This document shows positions 51,165-62,512 of a stretch of DNA of 64,000 bases, one piece after another (within the stretch, counting starts at the first letter, position 1; each line of letters begins with the position of its first letter). Both the position numbers and the translations under genes were made by a program. The stretch comes from CAWIMX01 sp963792785 (GTDB taxonomy: Bacteria > Acidobacteriota > Vicinamibacteria > Vicinamibacterales > CAVVIG01), in assembly GCA_963792785.1 (NCBI GenBank), contig CAWBXO010000002.1, positions 496,001 to 560,000 on the forward strand, in the 5' to 3' direction. The notes beneath the pieces are model-generated. The model did not search any database. It had not been told where the DNA came from and saw nothing but the letters and a program-made list of their open reading frames with translations.

Positions 51165-52612
51165 CCTTCCAATCCGTGAAAGAGATGATCGACGCCGTCG
51201 CGCCCGCCGCGACGGTGACGGCCGACCGCGTGACGGTCACGAACGCCGCCGCGCTCACCGCCGGCATGATCGACGCGCTGGCGTGGACGGCCGTGTTCGG
51301 CGCCGACGCCGAGCTCAAGGGCACGGCGCGCTGGATCGTGCGGAGCCTGGCCGCCGCCGCCGGCATCCGCCCCGCGTCGATCCACGACCTCTACGCCGCC
51401 ATGGGGAAGGGCGAGGCCCGCGGCTTCACGGTGCCCGCCATCAACCTCCGCGCGATGACGTACGACAGCGCGCGTGCCGTCATGCGGTCGGCGAAGGCGC
51501 TGAACGCCGGCGCGTTCATCCTCGAGATCGCGCGCTCCGAGATCGGCTACACCGAGCAGCGGCCGCACGAGTACGCCGCGGTCGTTCTGGCCGCGGCGCT
51601 GCGCGAGGGCTTCCGCGGGCCGATCTTCATCCAGGGCGATCACGTCCAGGCAAACGCCAAGAAGTTCAGCGGGCCGGAGAAGGACAAGGAGCTCGCCGCC
51701 GTCCGCGCGCTCATTCAGGAGGAGATCGCCGCCGGGTTCTATAACGTCGACATCGACACGTCCACGCTGGTCGACCTGAGCAAGCCGACGCTGGCCGAGC
51801 AGCAGCAGGTGAACGTCACGCTCGCGGCCGACTTCACCGCGTTCATCCGCGCGCACGAGCCCGCGGGCGTCACGGTGTCGGTGGGCGGTGAGATCGGCGA
51901 GGTGGGCGGGAAGAATTCGGACGTGCACGAGCTGCACGCGTTCATGCAGGGCTACAACGAGGCGCTGAAGAAGTCCGGCGCGTCGCTGGCCGGCATCAGC
52001 AAGATCAGCGTCCAGACCGGCACCGCGCACGGCGGCTTCGTGAACGCCGACGGCTCGGTGCGCACCGACGTCAAGATCGACCTGAAGACGCTCGAGGAGC
52101 TGTCGCGCGTGGCGCGCGATCAGTACGGGCTGGGCGGCGCCGTGCAGCATGGCGCGTCCACGCTGCCGCCCGACGCCTTCGACGCCTTCCCGCGCGCGGG
52201 CGCCTGCGAGATCCATCTCGCGACCGATTTCCAGAACATGGTCTACGAGCACCCGAAGTTCCCGGCGGCGCTGAAGGACGAGATGTACGCCTGGATCCGC
52301 GAGAACGCGGCCGACGAGCGGAAGGCCAAGGACACCGAGGAGCAGTTCCTCTACAAGACCCGCAAGAAGGCGATCGGGCCGTTCAAGGCGCGCATGTGGG
52401 GCATCGACGCCGCCAGCCGCGCGGCCATCGGCCAGTCGCTCGAGGAGCGGTTCACGTTCCTCATGCGCCAGCTGAACATCGGCAACACGTCCGCCGTGGT
52501 CGCGGCGCACGTGCAGGTGACGCCGATCGGCCTCGACCGCGCCGCCGAGATCGCGGCGGCCGGCGGCACGATCACCGCCGCCGAGAAGAAGGCCGAGGGC
52601 CTCGCCGACTAG
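51161..52612 (+). CDS. Class II fructose-bisphosphate aldolase family protein (large)
   Basis: 483 residues. The zinc-dependent class II aldolase features occur in FTVPAINLRAMTYD, the QGDHV segment, EIGEVGG and the KISVQTGTAHGG segment near the phosphate-binding end. The extra N-terminal 80 residues and C-terminal 90 are typical of a long class II aldolase subgroup found in acidobacteria; the substrate is uncertain. The end overlaps the following lipoprotein gene at a shared palindromic CTAG. Confidence 0.85.
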   Translation: MTFQSVKEMIDAVAPAATVTADRVTVTNAAALTAGMIDALAWTAVFGADAELKGTARWIVRSLAAAAGIRPASIHDLYAAMGKGEARGFTVPAINLRAMTYDSARAVMRSAKALNAGAFILEIARSEIGYTEQRPHEYAAVVLAAALREGFRGPIFIQGDHVQANAKKFSGPEKDKELAAVRALIQEEIAAGFYNVDIDTSTLVDLSKPTLAEQQQVNVTLAADFTAFIRAHEPAGVTVSVGGEIGEVGGKNSDVHELHAFMQGYNEALKKSGASLAGISKISVQTGTAHGGFVNADGSVRTDVKIDLKTLEELSRVARDQYGLGGAVQHGASTLPPDAFDAFPRAGACEIHLATDFQNMVYEHPKFPAALKDEMYAWIRENAADERKAKDTEEQFLYKTRKKAIGPFKARMWGIDAASRAAIGQSLEERFTFLMRQLNIGNTSAVVAAHVQVTPIGLDRAAEIAAAGGTITAAEKKAEGLAD

Positions 52613-53076
52613 TTCTTGTGCAGCGTCTCGGTGCCCGAGAGGGGGCCGAGGCACGTCGAGCCGGTGTAGGGGATCGTCAGCGTGTCGGTGCCGCTGAGCG
52701 TCCCGACGCCGGCCAGCGAGAACGCGCAGGACGGCACGCCCGCGCCCTCGACCAGACCCGCCGCCGAGATCGACACCGTCGTCGCACTCGTCATCGTGCC
52801 GGATGCCGATCCCGTCACGCGCAGTCCGGACCCGCAGGTGGCGCCGAAGGTCCCCGACACCGACGTGTCCGACACGCTCGTGACGTCCCAGGTGAAGCCG
52901 CCGCACTCGCCGACGTCGAAAGCGGTGCCCGCCGAGAGCGACTTCCAGTTGCCCGCCAGCGACGCCGTGGTCGCCGTCAACTGGCTCGGCGAGGTGAGCC
53001 CCGTTTCGTGGGCGAACGTACACCCGGCGATCGCGGGGGCCATGGCCGCGAGCAGAACGAAGAGTCGTCGTTTCAT
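52609..53076 (-). CDS. Lipoprotein of unknown function
   Basis: 155 residues. Signal peptide MKRRLFVLLAAMAPAIAGC ends in a lipobox-like IAGC. The mature part is Ser/Thr/Gly-rich with two short WK/WD motifs and three cysteines (GECGGF, ATCGSG, PSCAF). No domain was recognised. GAGGTTG is 8 nt before the ATG. Confidence 0.7.
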   Translation of the reverse strand: MKRRLFVLLAAMAPAIAGCTFAHETGLTSPSQLTATTASLAGNWKSLSAGTAFDVGECGGFTWDVTSVSDTSVSGTFGATCGSGLRVTGSASGTMTSATTVSISAAGLVEGAGVPSCAFSLAGVGTLSGTDTLTIPYTGSTCLGPLSGTETLHKN

Positions 53077-53179
53077 AACGTGCAACCTCGACAGGGACGC
53101 GTGGATTACAAAATCGTTGCCGCGCCGACAATTCGGGCGGTGCCGCGGCAATTCCTTCCGGAAATGTGTGGTCCGCGAG

Positions 53180-53731
53180 TTACGGGGGAAGGGGATGCAG
53201 AAGTCCGGCCAGATAGTCGCGCAGGCCCTCGGAGGTGCTGCGAAAGGCGAGATCGTCCCAGGGAATCGCGGCCGGCGTGAACTCCGCCAGCTCGAGGCTT
53301 TCCTCGTCGATCGCGAGCGCGCCCCCGACGGCCGTGGCGGCGTAGACGACGATCACCGGCGCGCGGCCGGCGTAGGAATAGATGTTCACCAGGCCGTCGA
53401 GCCGGACGTCGAGGCCGCACTCCTCGCGCGCTTCACGCAGCGCGGCCGTCGTGAGCGGCTCGCCGCGATCCACGTAGCCGCCGGGGAAGACCCACTTGCC
53501 ATAGCCGGGCTCGATGGCGCGGCGCACGAGCACGAGGCGATCGGTCCCCGTGCGCACGATCGTCCCGACGGCGACCTTGGGATCCAGATAGAACACGAAG
53601 CCGCACCGCGCGCAGACGAGCCGTTCGGGCTCGCCGGCCTTCATCACGCGGGCCTCGAGGCCGCCGCCGCAGCGGGGGCAGAACCGGAACAGCCGCGGAT
53701 CGTCGTGTTCGTGCGAGTCGATTGTGGCCAC
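53180..53731 (-). CDS. Nudix hydrolase with N-terminal zinc ribbon
   Basis: 183 residues from a GTG at 53731. The zinc ribbon is FCPRCGG and CARCGF at residues about 17-45. The Nudix box GGYVDRGEPLTTAALREARE then ECGLDV matches the consensus including the final Gly. The zinc ribbon-Nudix order resembles NudC (NADH pyrophosphatase), but the SQPWPFPxS motif is absent. Divergent from def and sharing its -10 element. Confidence 0.85.
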   Translation of the reverse strand: MATIDSHEHDDPRLFRFCPRCGGGLEARVMKAGEPERLVCARCGFVFYLDPKVAVGTIVRTGTDRLVLVRRAIEPGYGKWVFPGGYVDRGEPLTTAALREAREECGLDVRLDGLVNIYSYAGRAPVIVVYAATAVGGALAIDEESLELAEFTPAAIPWDDLAFRSTSEGLRDYLAGLLHPLPP

Positions 53732-53741
53732 GGGTTCCGCC

Positions 53742-53749
53742 AGTATAAT
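53742..53749. promoter_or_regulatory. Symmetric shared -10 of the divergent nudix and def genes
   Basis: AGTATAAT contains TATAAT (53744-53749) for the plus strand and TATACT (53747-53742) for the minus strand. Each element is exactly 10 nt from its start codon (53760 and 53731). One overlapping -10 should therefore serve both genes. Confidence 0.55.
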
Positions 53750-53759
53750 TCCTGACGAA

Positions 53760-54287
53760 ATGTCGATCCTCAAGGTGGCGCGCATGGGCCATCCCGTGCT
53801 GCGCCAGAAAGCCCGCGCCCTCGACCGCGTCGAGATCACCAGCCCATCCGTGCAGAAGCTCATCGACGACATGCTCGAGACGATGGCGGAGTATCACGGA
53901 GCGGGCCTGGCCGCGCCGCAGGTGCACGCGGGCCTCCGGCTGTTCGTCGCGGCGCTCGACGCCGGCGAGGACGAAACGGACGACGACCGGCGGGTCGTGC
54001 TGATCAACCCCGAGATCACGCCAATCGGTTCCGCGACGGACGAAGACTGGGAGGGCTGCCTGAGCATCCCCGACATCCGCGGCCTGGTGCCGCGCGCGAC
54101 GGAGATCACCGTCCGCGCCTTCGACCGCACCGGGGCGAAAGTGGAAATCACGGCGCGCGACTTTCCCGCGCGCGTCATCCAGCACGAGACCGATCACCTC
54201 GACGGCGTGCTCTTCTTCGATCGCATGCGCTCGTTCGAGACGCTGACGTTCCTCGACGAGTACTCGCGCTATTGGACCAAGGAATAG
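53760..54287 (+). CDS. def: Peptide deformylase
   Basis: 175 residues. All three deformylase motifs are present: GAGLAAPQV, EGCLSIP and QHETDHLDG, with metal ligands Cys, His and His. It removes the formyl group from nascent proteins. No fmt gene follows; an SDR is next, 28 bp downstream. Confidence 0.96.
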   Translation: MSILKVARMGHPVLRQKARALDRVEITSPSVQKLIDDMLETMAEYHGAGLAAPQVHAGLRLFVAALDAGEDETDDDRRVVLINPEITPIGSATDEDWEGCLSIPDIRGLVPRATEITVRAFDRTGAKVEITARDFPARVIQHETDHLDGVLFFDRMRSFETLTFLDEYSRYWTKE

Positions 54288-54315
54288 TCCGGCTGAGGCC
54301 GGACGCTGCACATCC

Positions 54316-55074
54316 ATGTCAACCATTCTCGTGACAGGCGGCGGCCGGGGCATCGGCCGCGCCATCGCCCTCGCCTTCGCTGACGCCGGTTCGACGGTCG
54401 CGATCGCCGGCAGAACCGTCAGCCAGCTCGACGCGACCGCCGCCGAGATCGAGCGGCGCGGCGCGTCGGCGATCGCGCTCCCGATGGACGTGACCGACGA
54501 CGCGTCGGTCGAGGCCGCGTTCGCGACGCTGGCCGCGCGCGCGCCGGCGCTCGACGTGCTGGTGAACAACGCCGGCGTCGGCGGCGGGATGCCGATCCAC
54601 AAGACCGACCTCGAGACCTGGCGCCGCGTGCTCGACACGAACGTGTGGGGCACGTTCCTCGTGAGCCGCCAGGCCGTGCCGCGGATGGGGACGGGCGGGC
54701 GCGTGGTGAACATCTCCTCGGTGCTCGGGCGCTTCGGCGTGCCCGGGTACACGGCGTACTGCGCGTCCAAACACGCCGTGATCGGCTTCACACGCGCGCT
54801 CGCGCTCGAAGTGGTGAAGAAGGGGATCACGGTGAACGCGGTGTGCCCGGGCTGGGTGGACACCGACATGGCCGAGGCGGGCATGCGGCGCGGCGCGGCC
54901 GCGGGGAAGATCTCGTTCGAGCAGTTCCGGGATCAGGCGATCGGCGCCGTGCCGCTTGGCCGCATCATCCAGCCGGAGGAAGTCGCGGAGCTGGTGAAGT
55001 TCCTCGCCTCACCGGCCGCGGCGGCGATCACGGGCCAGACGTACAACATCTGCGGCGGACAGACGATGGACTAG
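54316..55074 (+). CDS. Short-chain dehydrogenase/reductase
   Basis: 252 residues. TGGGRGIG, NNAGVGGG, NISSVLG and YCASK are the SDR cofactor and catalytic motifs; the C terminus (PEEVAELVKFLASPAAAAIT) matches 3-ketoacyl-ACP or 3-hydroxybutyrate dehydrogenase types. Substrate open. It ends just before the TCGCAAG repeat. Confidence 0.88.
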   Translation: MSTILVTGGGRGIGRAIALAFADAGSTVAIAGRTVSQLDATAAEIERRGASAIALPMDVTDDASVEAAFATLAARAPALDVLVNNAGVGGGMPIHKTDLETWRRVLDTNVWGTFLVSRQAVPRMGTGGRVVNISSVLGRFGVPGYTAYCASKHAVIGFTRALALEVVKKGITVNAVCPGWVDTDMAEAGMRRGAAAGKISFEQFRDQAIGAVPLGRIIQPEEVAELVKFLASPAAAAITGQTYNICGGQTMD

Positions 55075-55080
55075 ACGTAG

Positions 55081-55108
55081 TCGCAAGTCGCAAGTCGCAA
55101 GTCGTCAG
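55081..55108. repeat. 7-bp tandem repeat (TCGCAAG), 4 units
   Basis: Three perfect TCGCAAG units and one TCGTCAG lie between the SDR stop (55074) and the thyX stop on the other strand (55119). The arrangement parallels the other short repeats at gene ends. Confidence 0.9.
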
Positions 55109-55118
55109 TCACCTTGAT

Positions 55119-56731
<1,613 letters not shown>

Positions 56732-56733
<2 letters not shown>

Positions 56734-57172
56734 GGCGGAGGGGTTCGCGTTCGTCCATCCCATCGAGGTGCGGTTTCGTGACTGCGACGCGATGGGCCAC
56801 GTCAACAATTCCGTCTATTTCACGTACTTCGAGCAGTGCCGCCTGCTGTTCTGGCGGACGCTGACCGGCGCGCCGAATCCGCTCACGACCATCATCCTCG
56901 CGCATGCGGCATGCGACTTCCGCGCCCCGGCGCACTTCGGCGATCGCCTCGAGGTGCGGACGCGCCTGACCCGCGTCGGCCGCGCGAGCGTCACGATGGG
57001 CTACGTCCTCGTGAACCTCGCCGGCGGGCGAACGATCGCGGAGGGCCAGGCGGTGCTGGTGTCGTACGACTACGAGACCGGCCGATCGCGGCCGCTGCCC
57101 GAGCCGACGCGCGCGCTGCTCGACGACGTGCTGCGGGCGCAGGCGGCCGGCGATCCGCCGAAAACGGCGTGA
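56732..57172 (+). CDS. Acyl-CoA thioesterase, 4HBT family
   Basis: 146 residues of the hotdog fold; RDCDAMGHVNNSVYFTYFEQ has the conserved Asp of the YbgC/4HBT group, and VSYDYETGRSRPLP is the C-terminal strand. A TATTCT hexamer lies 9 nt before the ATG. It precedes the ABC transporter genes by a 1-bp overlap (TGATG). Confidence 0.88.
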
Positions 57173-57855
57173 TGGCCCCCGCGATTGCCCTCGCCGGCGT
57201 CACCAAGCGCTTCGCCGGCAAGCGCGACGTCGTCGCCCTCGACCACCTCGACCTGACGATCGAGCGCGGCGAGATGGTCGCCGTCATCGGGCCGTCCGGA
57301 TCCGGCAAGTCCACGCTGCTCAACCTCGTCGGAGGCCTCGACCGGCCCACCGAGGGCGACGTCGCCGTCGAGGGCCGCTCGCTCAGCGGCCTCGGAGACG
57401 ATGACCTCACGCGCGTCCGCCGCGACACGATCGGCTTCATCTTCCAGTTCTTCAACCTGCTGCCGACGCTGACGTGCCTCGAGAACGTCGGCCTCCCGCT
57501 CCACCTGCGCGGCTGGCCGCGGAAGAAGGTCGACGCCCGCGCGACCGAGCTCCTCACGCTCGTTCAGCTCGGCGCCCGCATGTCGCACCTGCCCGAGGAG
57601 CTGTCGGGCGGCGAGCGCCAGCGCGTCGCCATCGCGCGCGCGCTCTCGGTGTACCCGCCGATCCTTCTTGCCGACGAGCCGACCGGCAACCTCGACACGA
57701 AGACCGGCGACGAGATCCTCGCGCTCATCCGCGATCTGCACGCGCGCCTCGGCTCGACGATCGTCATCGTCACCCACGACATGAAGGTGGCCGGCAGCTG
57801 TCCACGAACAATCTCGCTGCGCGACGGCCGCCTCGTCGAGGACGTGAGGCGCTAG
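57172..57855 (+). CDS. ABC transporter ATPase (MacB/LolD type)
   Basis: 227 residues. Walker A GPSGSGKST, Q loop FQFFNLLPTLT, signature LSGGERQR, Walker B LLADEPTGNLD and H loop THD are all intact. This subtype drives FtsX-type permeases that move lipoproteins or macrolide-like substrates or drive periplasmic mechanics. The cognate permease gene starts 1 bp after the stop. Confidence 0.93.
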   Translation: MAPAIALAGVTKRFAGKRDVVALDHLDLTIERGEMVAVIGPSGSGKSTLLNLVGGLDRPTEGDVAVEGRSLSGLGDDDLTRVRRDTIGFIFQFFNLLPTLTCLENVGLPLHLRGWPRKKVDARATELLTLVQLGARMSHLPEELSGGERQRVAIARALSVYPPILLADEPTGNLDTKTGDEILALIRDLHARLGSTIVIVTHDMKVAGSCPRTISLRDGRLVEDVRR

Positions 57856-57856
57856 C

Positions 57857-60410
57857 GTGATCCTCCTGCGCCTCATCAGCTGGCCGTACTTCCGCAAGCA
57901 CATCCTGCGGACGATGCTGACGGTGGCCGGGATCGTGCTGGGGGTGGCGGTGTTCGTCGGCATGCACACGGCCAACCAGAGCGTGTTGTACGCCTTCAAC
58001 CAGACCGTCGACCGCATCGCCGGCAAGACCGAGCTGCAGGTCACGGCGGGCGAGCCCGGGTTCAACGAGGAAGTGCTGGAGACCGTGCAGTCGGCCTCGA
58101 CCGTGCGCGTGGCCGTGCCCGTGATCGAGGCGGTGGTGGACACCGGGATCCGCGGCGAGGGCCAGCTGCTGATCCTCGGCGTCGACATGACCGGCGATCG
58201 CAGCCTGCGCGAGTACGACATCCAGGACGCCGACGAGGCGGTGATCGACGATCCGCTCGTCTTCCTCGCGCAACCCGACTCGCTCATGGTGTCGAGGGAG
58301 TTCGCCGAGAAGAACGGCCTCGAGGTGAACGGGACGATCACGCTCGGCACGGCGCTCGGCGAGCGGGCGTTCACCGTGCGCGGGATCATGGCGTCGAGCG
58401 GTCTGGCGAGCGCGTTCGGCGGGAACCTCGCGGTGATGGACATCTACGCGGCGCAGCGGATGTTCGGCCGCGGGCGCACGTTCGACCGCATCGACCTCGC
58501 GCTGCAGCCGGGGCGGACGATCGCGGAGGCGCAGGCGGAGCTGCGCGGGCTGCTCGGGCCGGGGTTCCAGGTGGATCCGCCGTCGGGGCGCGGGCAGCAG
58601 TTCGAGGCGATGACCTCCGCCTACTCGATCATGGTGAACATCTCGAGCCTGTTCGCGCTCTTCATCGGCATGTTCATCATCTACAACGCGTTCTCGATCG
58701 CCGTGACGCAGCGCCGGTCCGAGATTGGCATCCTGCGCGCGCTCGGCGCGACGCGCCGCCAGATCCGCTGGCTCTTCCTCGGCGAGAGCGCCGTGACCGG
58801 CCTGATTGGATCCGTCGCCGGCGTCGCGTTCGGGCTGCTCATCGCGCGCGCGCATCGCGGTGTCGATCGGCTCGCTGATGAGCGACGTCTACGGCGTGGC
58901 GCAGCAGGCCGCCGACGTGTCGACGAATCCGTCGTTCCTCGCGCTGGCCCTCGGCATCGGCATCGCGACGAGCGTCGTCGCCGCGCTCGTGCCGGCCACG
59001 CAGGCGGCGCGCGTGGATCCGGTGCAGGCGCTGCAGAAGGGGAAGTACCAGATTCTGTCGGCGGGGGAGAACCGGTTCCGCGCGATCGCGGCGGCCGTGC
59101 TCGGCGCGGTGTCGATCGCGTGCCTCTTCGTCGGCGATTCGCGCGTGGTCTTCTACGGCGGCTATGCCGCGGCGATTCTCGTGGCGCTGCTGCTCAGCCC
59201 GCTGATGGCCCTGGCGCTGTCGAAAGCCATCCGCCCCGTCCTGAAGCGGCTGCGCCCGGTCGAGGGCGCGCTGGCCGCCGACAGCCTGATCCAGGCGCCG
59301 CGCCGGACGTCGGCGAGCGTGGCGGCGCTGATGCTGTCGCTCGCGCTCGTCGTCGCGTTCGCCGGGATGGCGCGCGCCAGCTACGACTCGATCATCGACT
59401 GGATGGACACCGCGCTCAACCCGGACCTGTTCGTGATGCCGTCGCAGGACATCGTGATTCGGACGATCCGGTTTCCGCCGGAGATGGCGCCGGAGCTGGC
59501 GGCGATGCCGGGCGTCGAGCGCGTGCAGATGGTCCGCGACGCGCGCATCGTGTTTCGCGGCACGCCGGTCATGCTCGTGGCCGTGGAAGTCCAGAGCCTC
59601 GCCGAGACCGCCAGCCGGCCGCCCGTCGAGGGCGACGCGCGCACGATGTACGCCAGGACGGCCGCGGGCGAGGGCGTGATGGTGTCGGACAACTTCGCCC
59701 AGCTGCAGCACCTGCACCTGGGGGACGTGATCGAGCTGCCGGCGCCGGAGGGCGTGATCCGCCTGCCAATCGTCGGCGTGGTGGTGGACTACTCGGATCA
59801 GCAGGGGACGATCCTGATGGACCGCCACGTCTTCATCGACTACTGGCACGACGACTCGGTGAACGCCTTCCGGCTGTATCTCTCGCCCGGCGCCAGCCTG
59901 CCCGACGTGCGGACGCGCATCCTCGAGCGCTACGCGGGCGAGCGCCAGGTGTTCGTCCTCACCAACACCGACCTGAAGGCGTACATCCTGCGGATCACGG
60001 ACCAGTGGTTCAGCCTGACGTCGGTGCAGATCGGGGTCGCCGTCCTCGTGGCCATTCTCGGGATCGTGAACACGCTGACGGTGTCGATCACCGATCGGCG
60101 GCGCGAGCTCGGCGTGCTGCAGGCCGTCGGCGGCCTGCACGGACAGATCCGGCGGACCATTTGGATGGAGGCCCTCAGTATCGGTACGATCGGGCTGATA
60201 CTCGGCTTCCTGCTGGGGGCGGTGAACCTCTATTACATTCTGCAGATCGTGCACCACGACATCGCCGGCATGCGGCTGGCTTACGAGTTCCCCTATCCCA
60301 TGGCGCTCGGCATGCTGCCGACGATCCTCGGCGCCTCGTTCATCGCCGCGATCTGGCCGGCGGAATCGGTGGTACGCGGATCTCTGGTCGAGGCGTTGGA
60401 ATATGAGTAG
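57857..60410 (+). pseudogene. FtsX/MacB-type ABC permease, single-base frameshift
   Basis: The two halves read in different frames. The first (57857 to about 58850) has an N-terminal helix, a periplasmic MacB-PCD domain and the first FtsX core (SIAVTQRRSEIGILRALGAT). The second (about 58855-60410) has the remaining helices and a second FtsX core (TDRRRELGVLQAVGGLHGQI). Together they give about 850 residues, a normal double-FtsX permease. The switch falls in GCGCGCGCGC at 58843-58853, so one base has probably been lost or gained. The ATPase at 57172 is its partner. Confidence 0.85.
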
Positions 60411-60457
60411 GCGGGTGGGCCGCGGTCAGGACAGCGTCGGGTCGAGGTCGGCGTCAG

Positions 60458-61238
60458 GTGGCGTCGGGTGGGCTCAGCGCTGTCACGCTGTTCCTAGTCA
60501 GCCTCTCGCTGATGCCGGCGCTGGCCCTGCACGCCGCCGACGATCCCCGGGCGATCGTCGCTCGAGGCGCAGCACCGCACCGACGCGGTGTCGCAGCGGT
60601 ACGAGGGCCTGCTCCAGGTGTTCGACGCCAAGGGCAAGATCAGCGACAAGCGCTGGACGTTCGAGCGGCTCGGCTCGCACGGCGAGAGCAAGGCCGTGCT
60701 GCGCTTCACGGCGCCGGCCGAGGTGAAGGGCGTGGCGCTGCTCGTGGTGAACCACCCGGATCGCGCGTCGGACCAGTGGATGTGGACGCCCGCGATCGAG
60801 CGCGATCGCCGCATCGCCCTGCAGGATCGATCCACGCGGTTCTTCGGCACCGACTTCAGCTTCGAGGATCTCGAGGAGCGCGACGTCGATCAGTTCGACT
60901 ACCGCCTGCTCGGCGACGACACGATCGACGGCGCGGCGTGCTGGAAGGTCGAGACCACGCCGAAGGAGACCAAGTCGTCGCAGTACACGCGTTCGCGGGT
61001 GTGGATTCGCAAGGACACCTACGCGATCGCCCAGATCGAGAGCGACATCCGCGGCGAGACCGTCCGGCGGCTGCGGTACTCGAACTTCGCGAACATCCAG
61101 GGCATCTGGACCGCCCGCCAGCTGGAGATGGCGGACCTGCGGCGCCAGAGCCGGACGCGCCTCACGCTCGACGGCCTCGAGTACAACGTGCCGATGAAGG
61201 ACGAGAGCTTCACGCTGCAGGCGATCCGCCGCCCGTGA
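60458..61238 (+). pseudogene. LolA-like outer-membrane lipoprotein-sorting protein, frameshift near N terminus
   Basis: A signal peptide (GLSAVTLFLVSLSLMPALAL) in one frame runs to DDPRAIV at about 60557, then the mature protein continues in another frame from LEAQHRTDAVSQRYEGLL to the stop at 61238. The mature part resembles the COG2834 outer membrane lipoprotein-sorting family (RYEGLLQVFDAKGKISDKRW; LRYSNFANIQGIWTARQLEM). The preceding 50 bp hold degenerate GTCGGGT repeats. Translation could also start at an internal GTG (60588). It probably carries a lipid or lipoprotein across the periplasm with the ABC pair. Confidence 0.72.
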
Positions 61239-62470
61239 CGGCTCCGGTGCGCGCGGCGCTGCTGGCCGCCCTGCTCGCGGCCGCCGGATCCACGGCGGCG
61301 GGCGCCCAGGCCGTATCCCAGCGCGGCTTCGTCGAGCTGCGCGGCTCGTTCTTTCCGCAGACGGCTGTCAACGATCCGACCCGCGCCGTCGCGGATCTGC
61401 TGGCCCGGGAAGAGGTGTTCGCGGACGTCACGCCCTGGCTGCAGGCCGGCGCCGGCGTCGAGCTGCGCGCCAACTCGCACGACCAGGTCGACGCGTCCTG
61501 GCGCGCGGACTACGGCGACCGCGGCCGACTCCGCCCGGCGATCTCGATCCGCCGGCTCAGCCTCACGATCGCGCGCGGGCCCTTCACGATCGACGCAGGC
61601 AAGCAGTTCGTCCGCTGGGGCACGACCGACATCGTGACGCCGACCGACCGGTTCGCGCCGCGCGACTTCCTCGATGTCGTGAACAACGATTTCCTCGCCA
61701 TCACGGCCGTGCGAGCGGTCGCGGCGCACGGCCCCGACGCGGTCGCCGTCGTCTGGGCGCCCCGGTTTACGCCCAGCCGGACGCCACTGCTCGATCAGCG
61801 CTGGACCGTCGCGTCGCCCGAGCTCGCGCCCCTGCTGCACGACGTCGACCGGCCCCTGCCGACGCGCGACCAGTTCGGCGCGCGCTGGACCCATCTGGGC
61901 GCGGGCTACGAGACCGCCGCCACGTACTTCGACGGGTTCAACCACCTGCCGGATTTCGAGGCCGTGCCAGAGGCCGGGCCGGGCGCGCTGGCCCGACGGT
62001 ACCCGCGCCTGCGGCTGTACGGCGGCGATGCGGCCGTGCCGACGCGCTGGTTCACGCTGAAGGGCGAGGCGGCGTATTTCACGTCGCCCGACCAGGCGAC
62101 CGACGAGTACGTGCTGTACGTGGTGCAGCTCGAGCGGCAGTCGGGGGAGTGGCTGTTCGTCGGCGGCTACGCCGGCGAAGTGGTCACTCGCTCGCGCAAC
62201 GCCGTGAGCTTCTCGCCCGATCGCGGTCTCACGAAGTCGCTGGTGGCGCGCGCCTCGTACACGATCGACGCCAACCGGACGGTCGCGATGGAAGGCGCGC
62301 TCCGCCAGAACGGCGCCGGCGCGTACGTGAAGAGCGAGTACTCGGAGGGGCGGGGACAGCACTGGAGGGCGACGATCTCGGGCGTGCTGATTCGCGGCCG
62401 CGCGGACGACTTTCTCGGCGAGTACCGGCGCAATTCCCACCTGGCGCTCGCGCTTCGATATAGTTTTTAG
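61235..62470 (+). CDS. Outer-membrane beta-barrel protein (DUF1302/porin-like)
   Basis: 411 residues from a GTG overlapping the LolA-like stop by 4 bp. A signal peptide (AALLAALLAAAGSTAAGAQA) is followed by a mostly beta, aromatic-rich sequence ending in ALALRYSF, with the terminal phenylalanine of outer-membrane barrels. GKQFVRWGTTDIVTPTDRFA is a distinctive segment. Together with the ABC transporter and LolA-like protein it suggests a trans-envelope export route; cargo unknown. Confidence 0.78.
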   Translation: MTAPVRAALLAALLAAAGSTAAGAQAVSQRGFVELRGSFFPQTAVNDPTRAVADLLAREEVFADVTPWLQAGAGVELRANSHDQVDASWRADYGDRGRLRPAISIRRLSLTIARGPFTIDAGKQFVRWGTTDIVTPTDRFAPRDFLDVVNNDFLAITAVRAVAAHGPDAVAVVWAPRFTPSRTPLLDQRWTVASPELAPLLHDVDRPLPTRDQFGARWTHLGAGYETAATYFDGFNHLPDFEAVPEAGPGALARRYPRLRLYGGDAAVPTRWFTLKGEAAYFTSPDQATDEYVLYVVQLERQSGEWLFVGGYAGEVVTRSRNAVSFSPDRGLTKSLVARASYTIDANRTVAMEGALRQNGAGAYVKSEYSEGRGQHWRATISGVLIRGRADDFLGEYRRNSHLALALRYSF

Positions 62471-62472
62471 AA

Positions 62473-62512
62473 GGGTGCAAGGGTGCATAGGTTCTTGGGT
62501 GCTTAGGTGCTG
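62473..62512. repeat. 8-bp tandem repeat (GGGTGCAT-like), 5 units
   Basis: GGGTGCAA, GGGTGCAT, AGGTTCTT, GGGTGCTT and AGGTGCTG follow 2 bp after the barrel gene stop and run into the possible start of the next gene. Confidence 0.9.

Noticed and set aside
60403..60726. A 107-residue frame at the start of the LolA-like gene
   Set aside because: Arg/Ser/Gly-rich and overlapping the signal peptide and mature region in other frames; no support.
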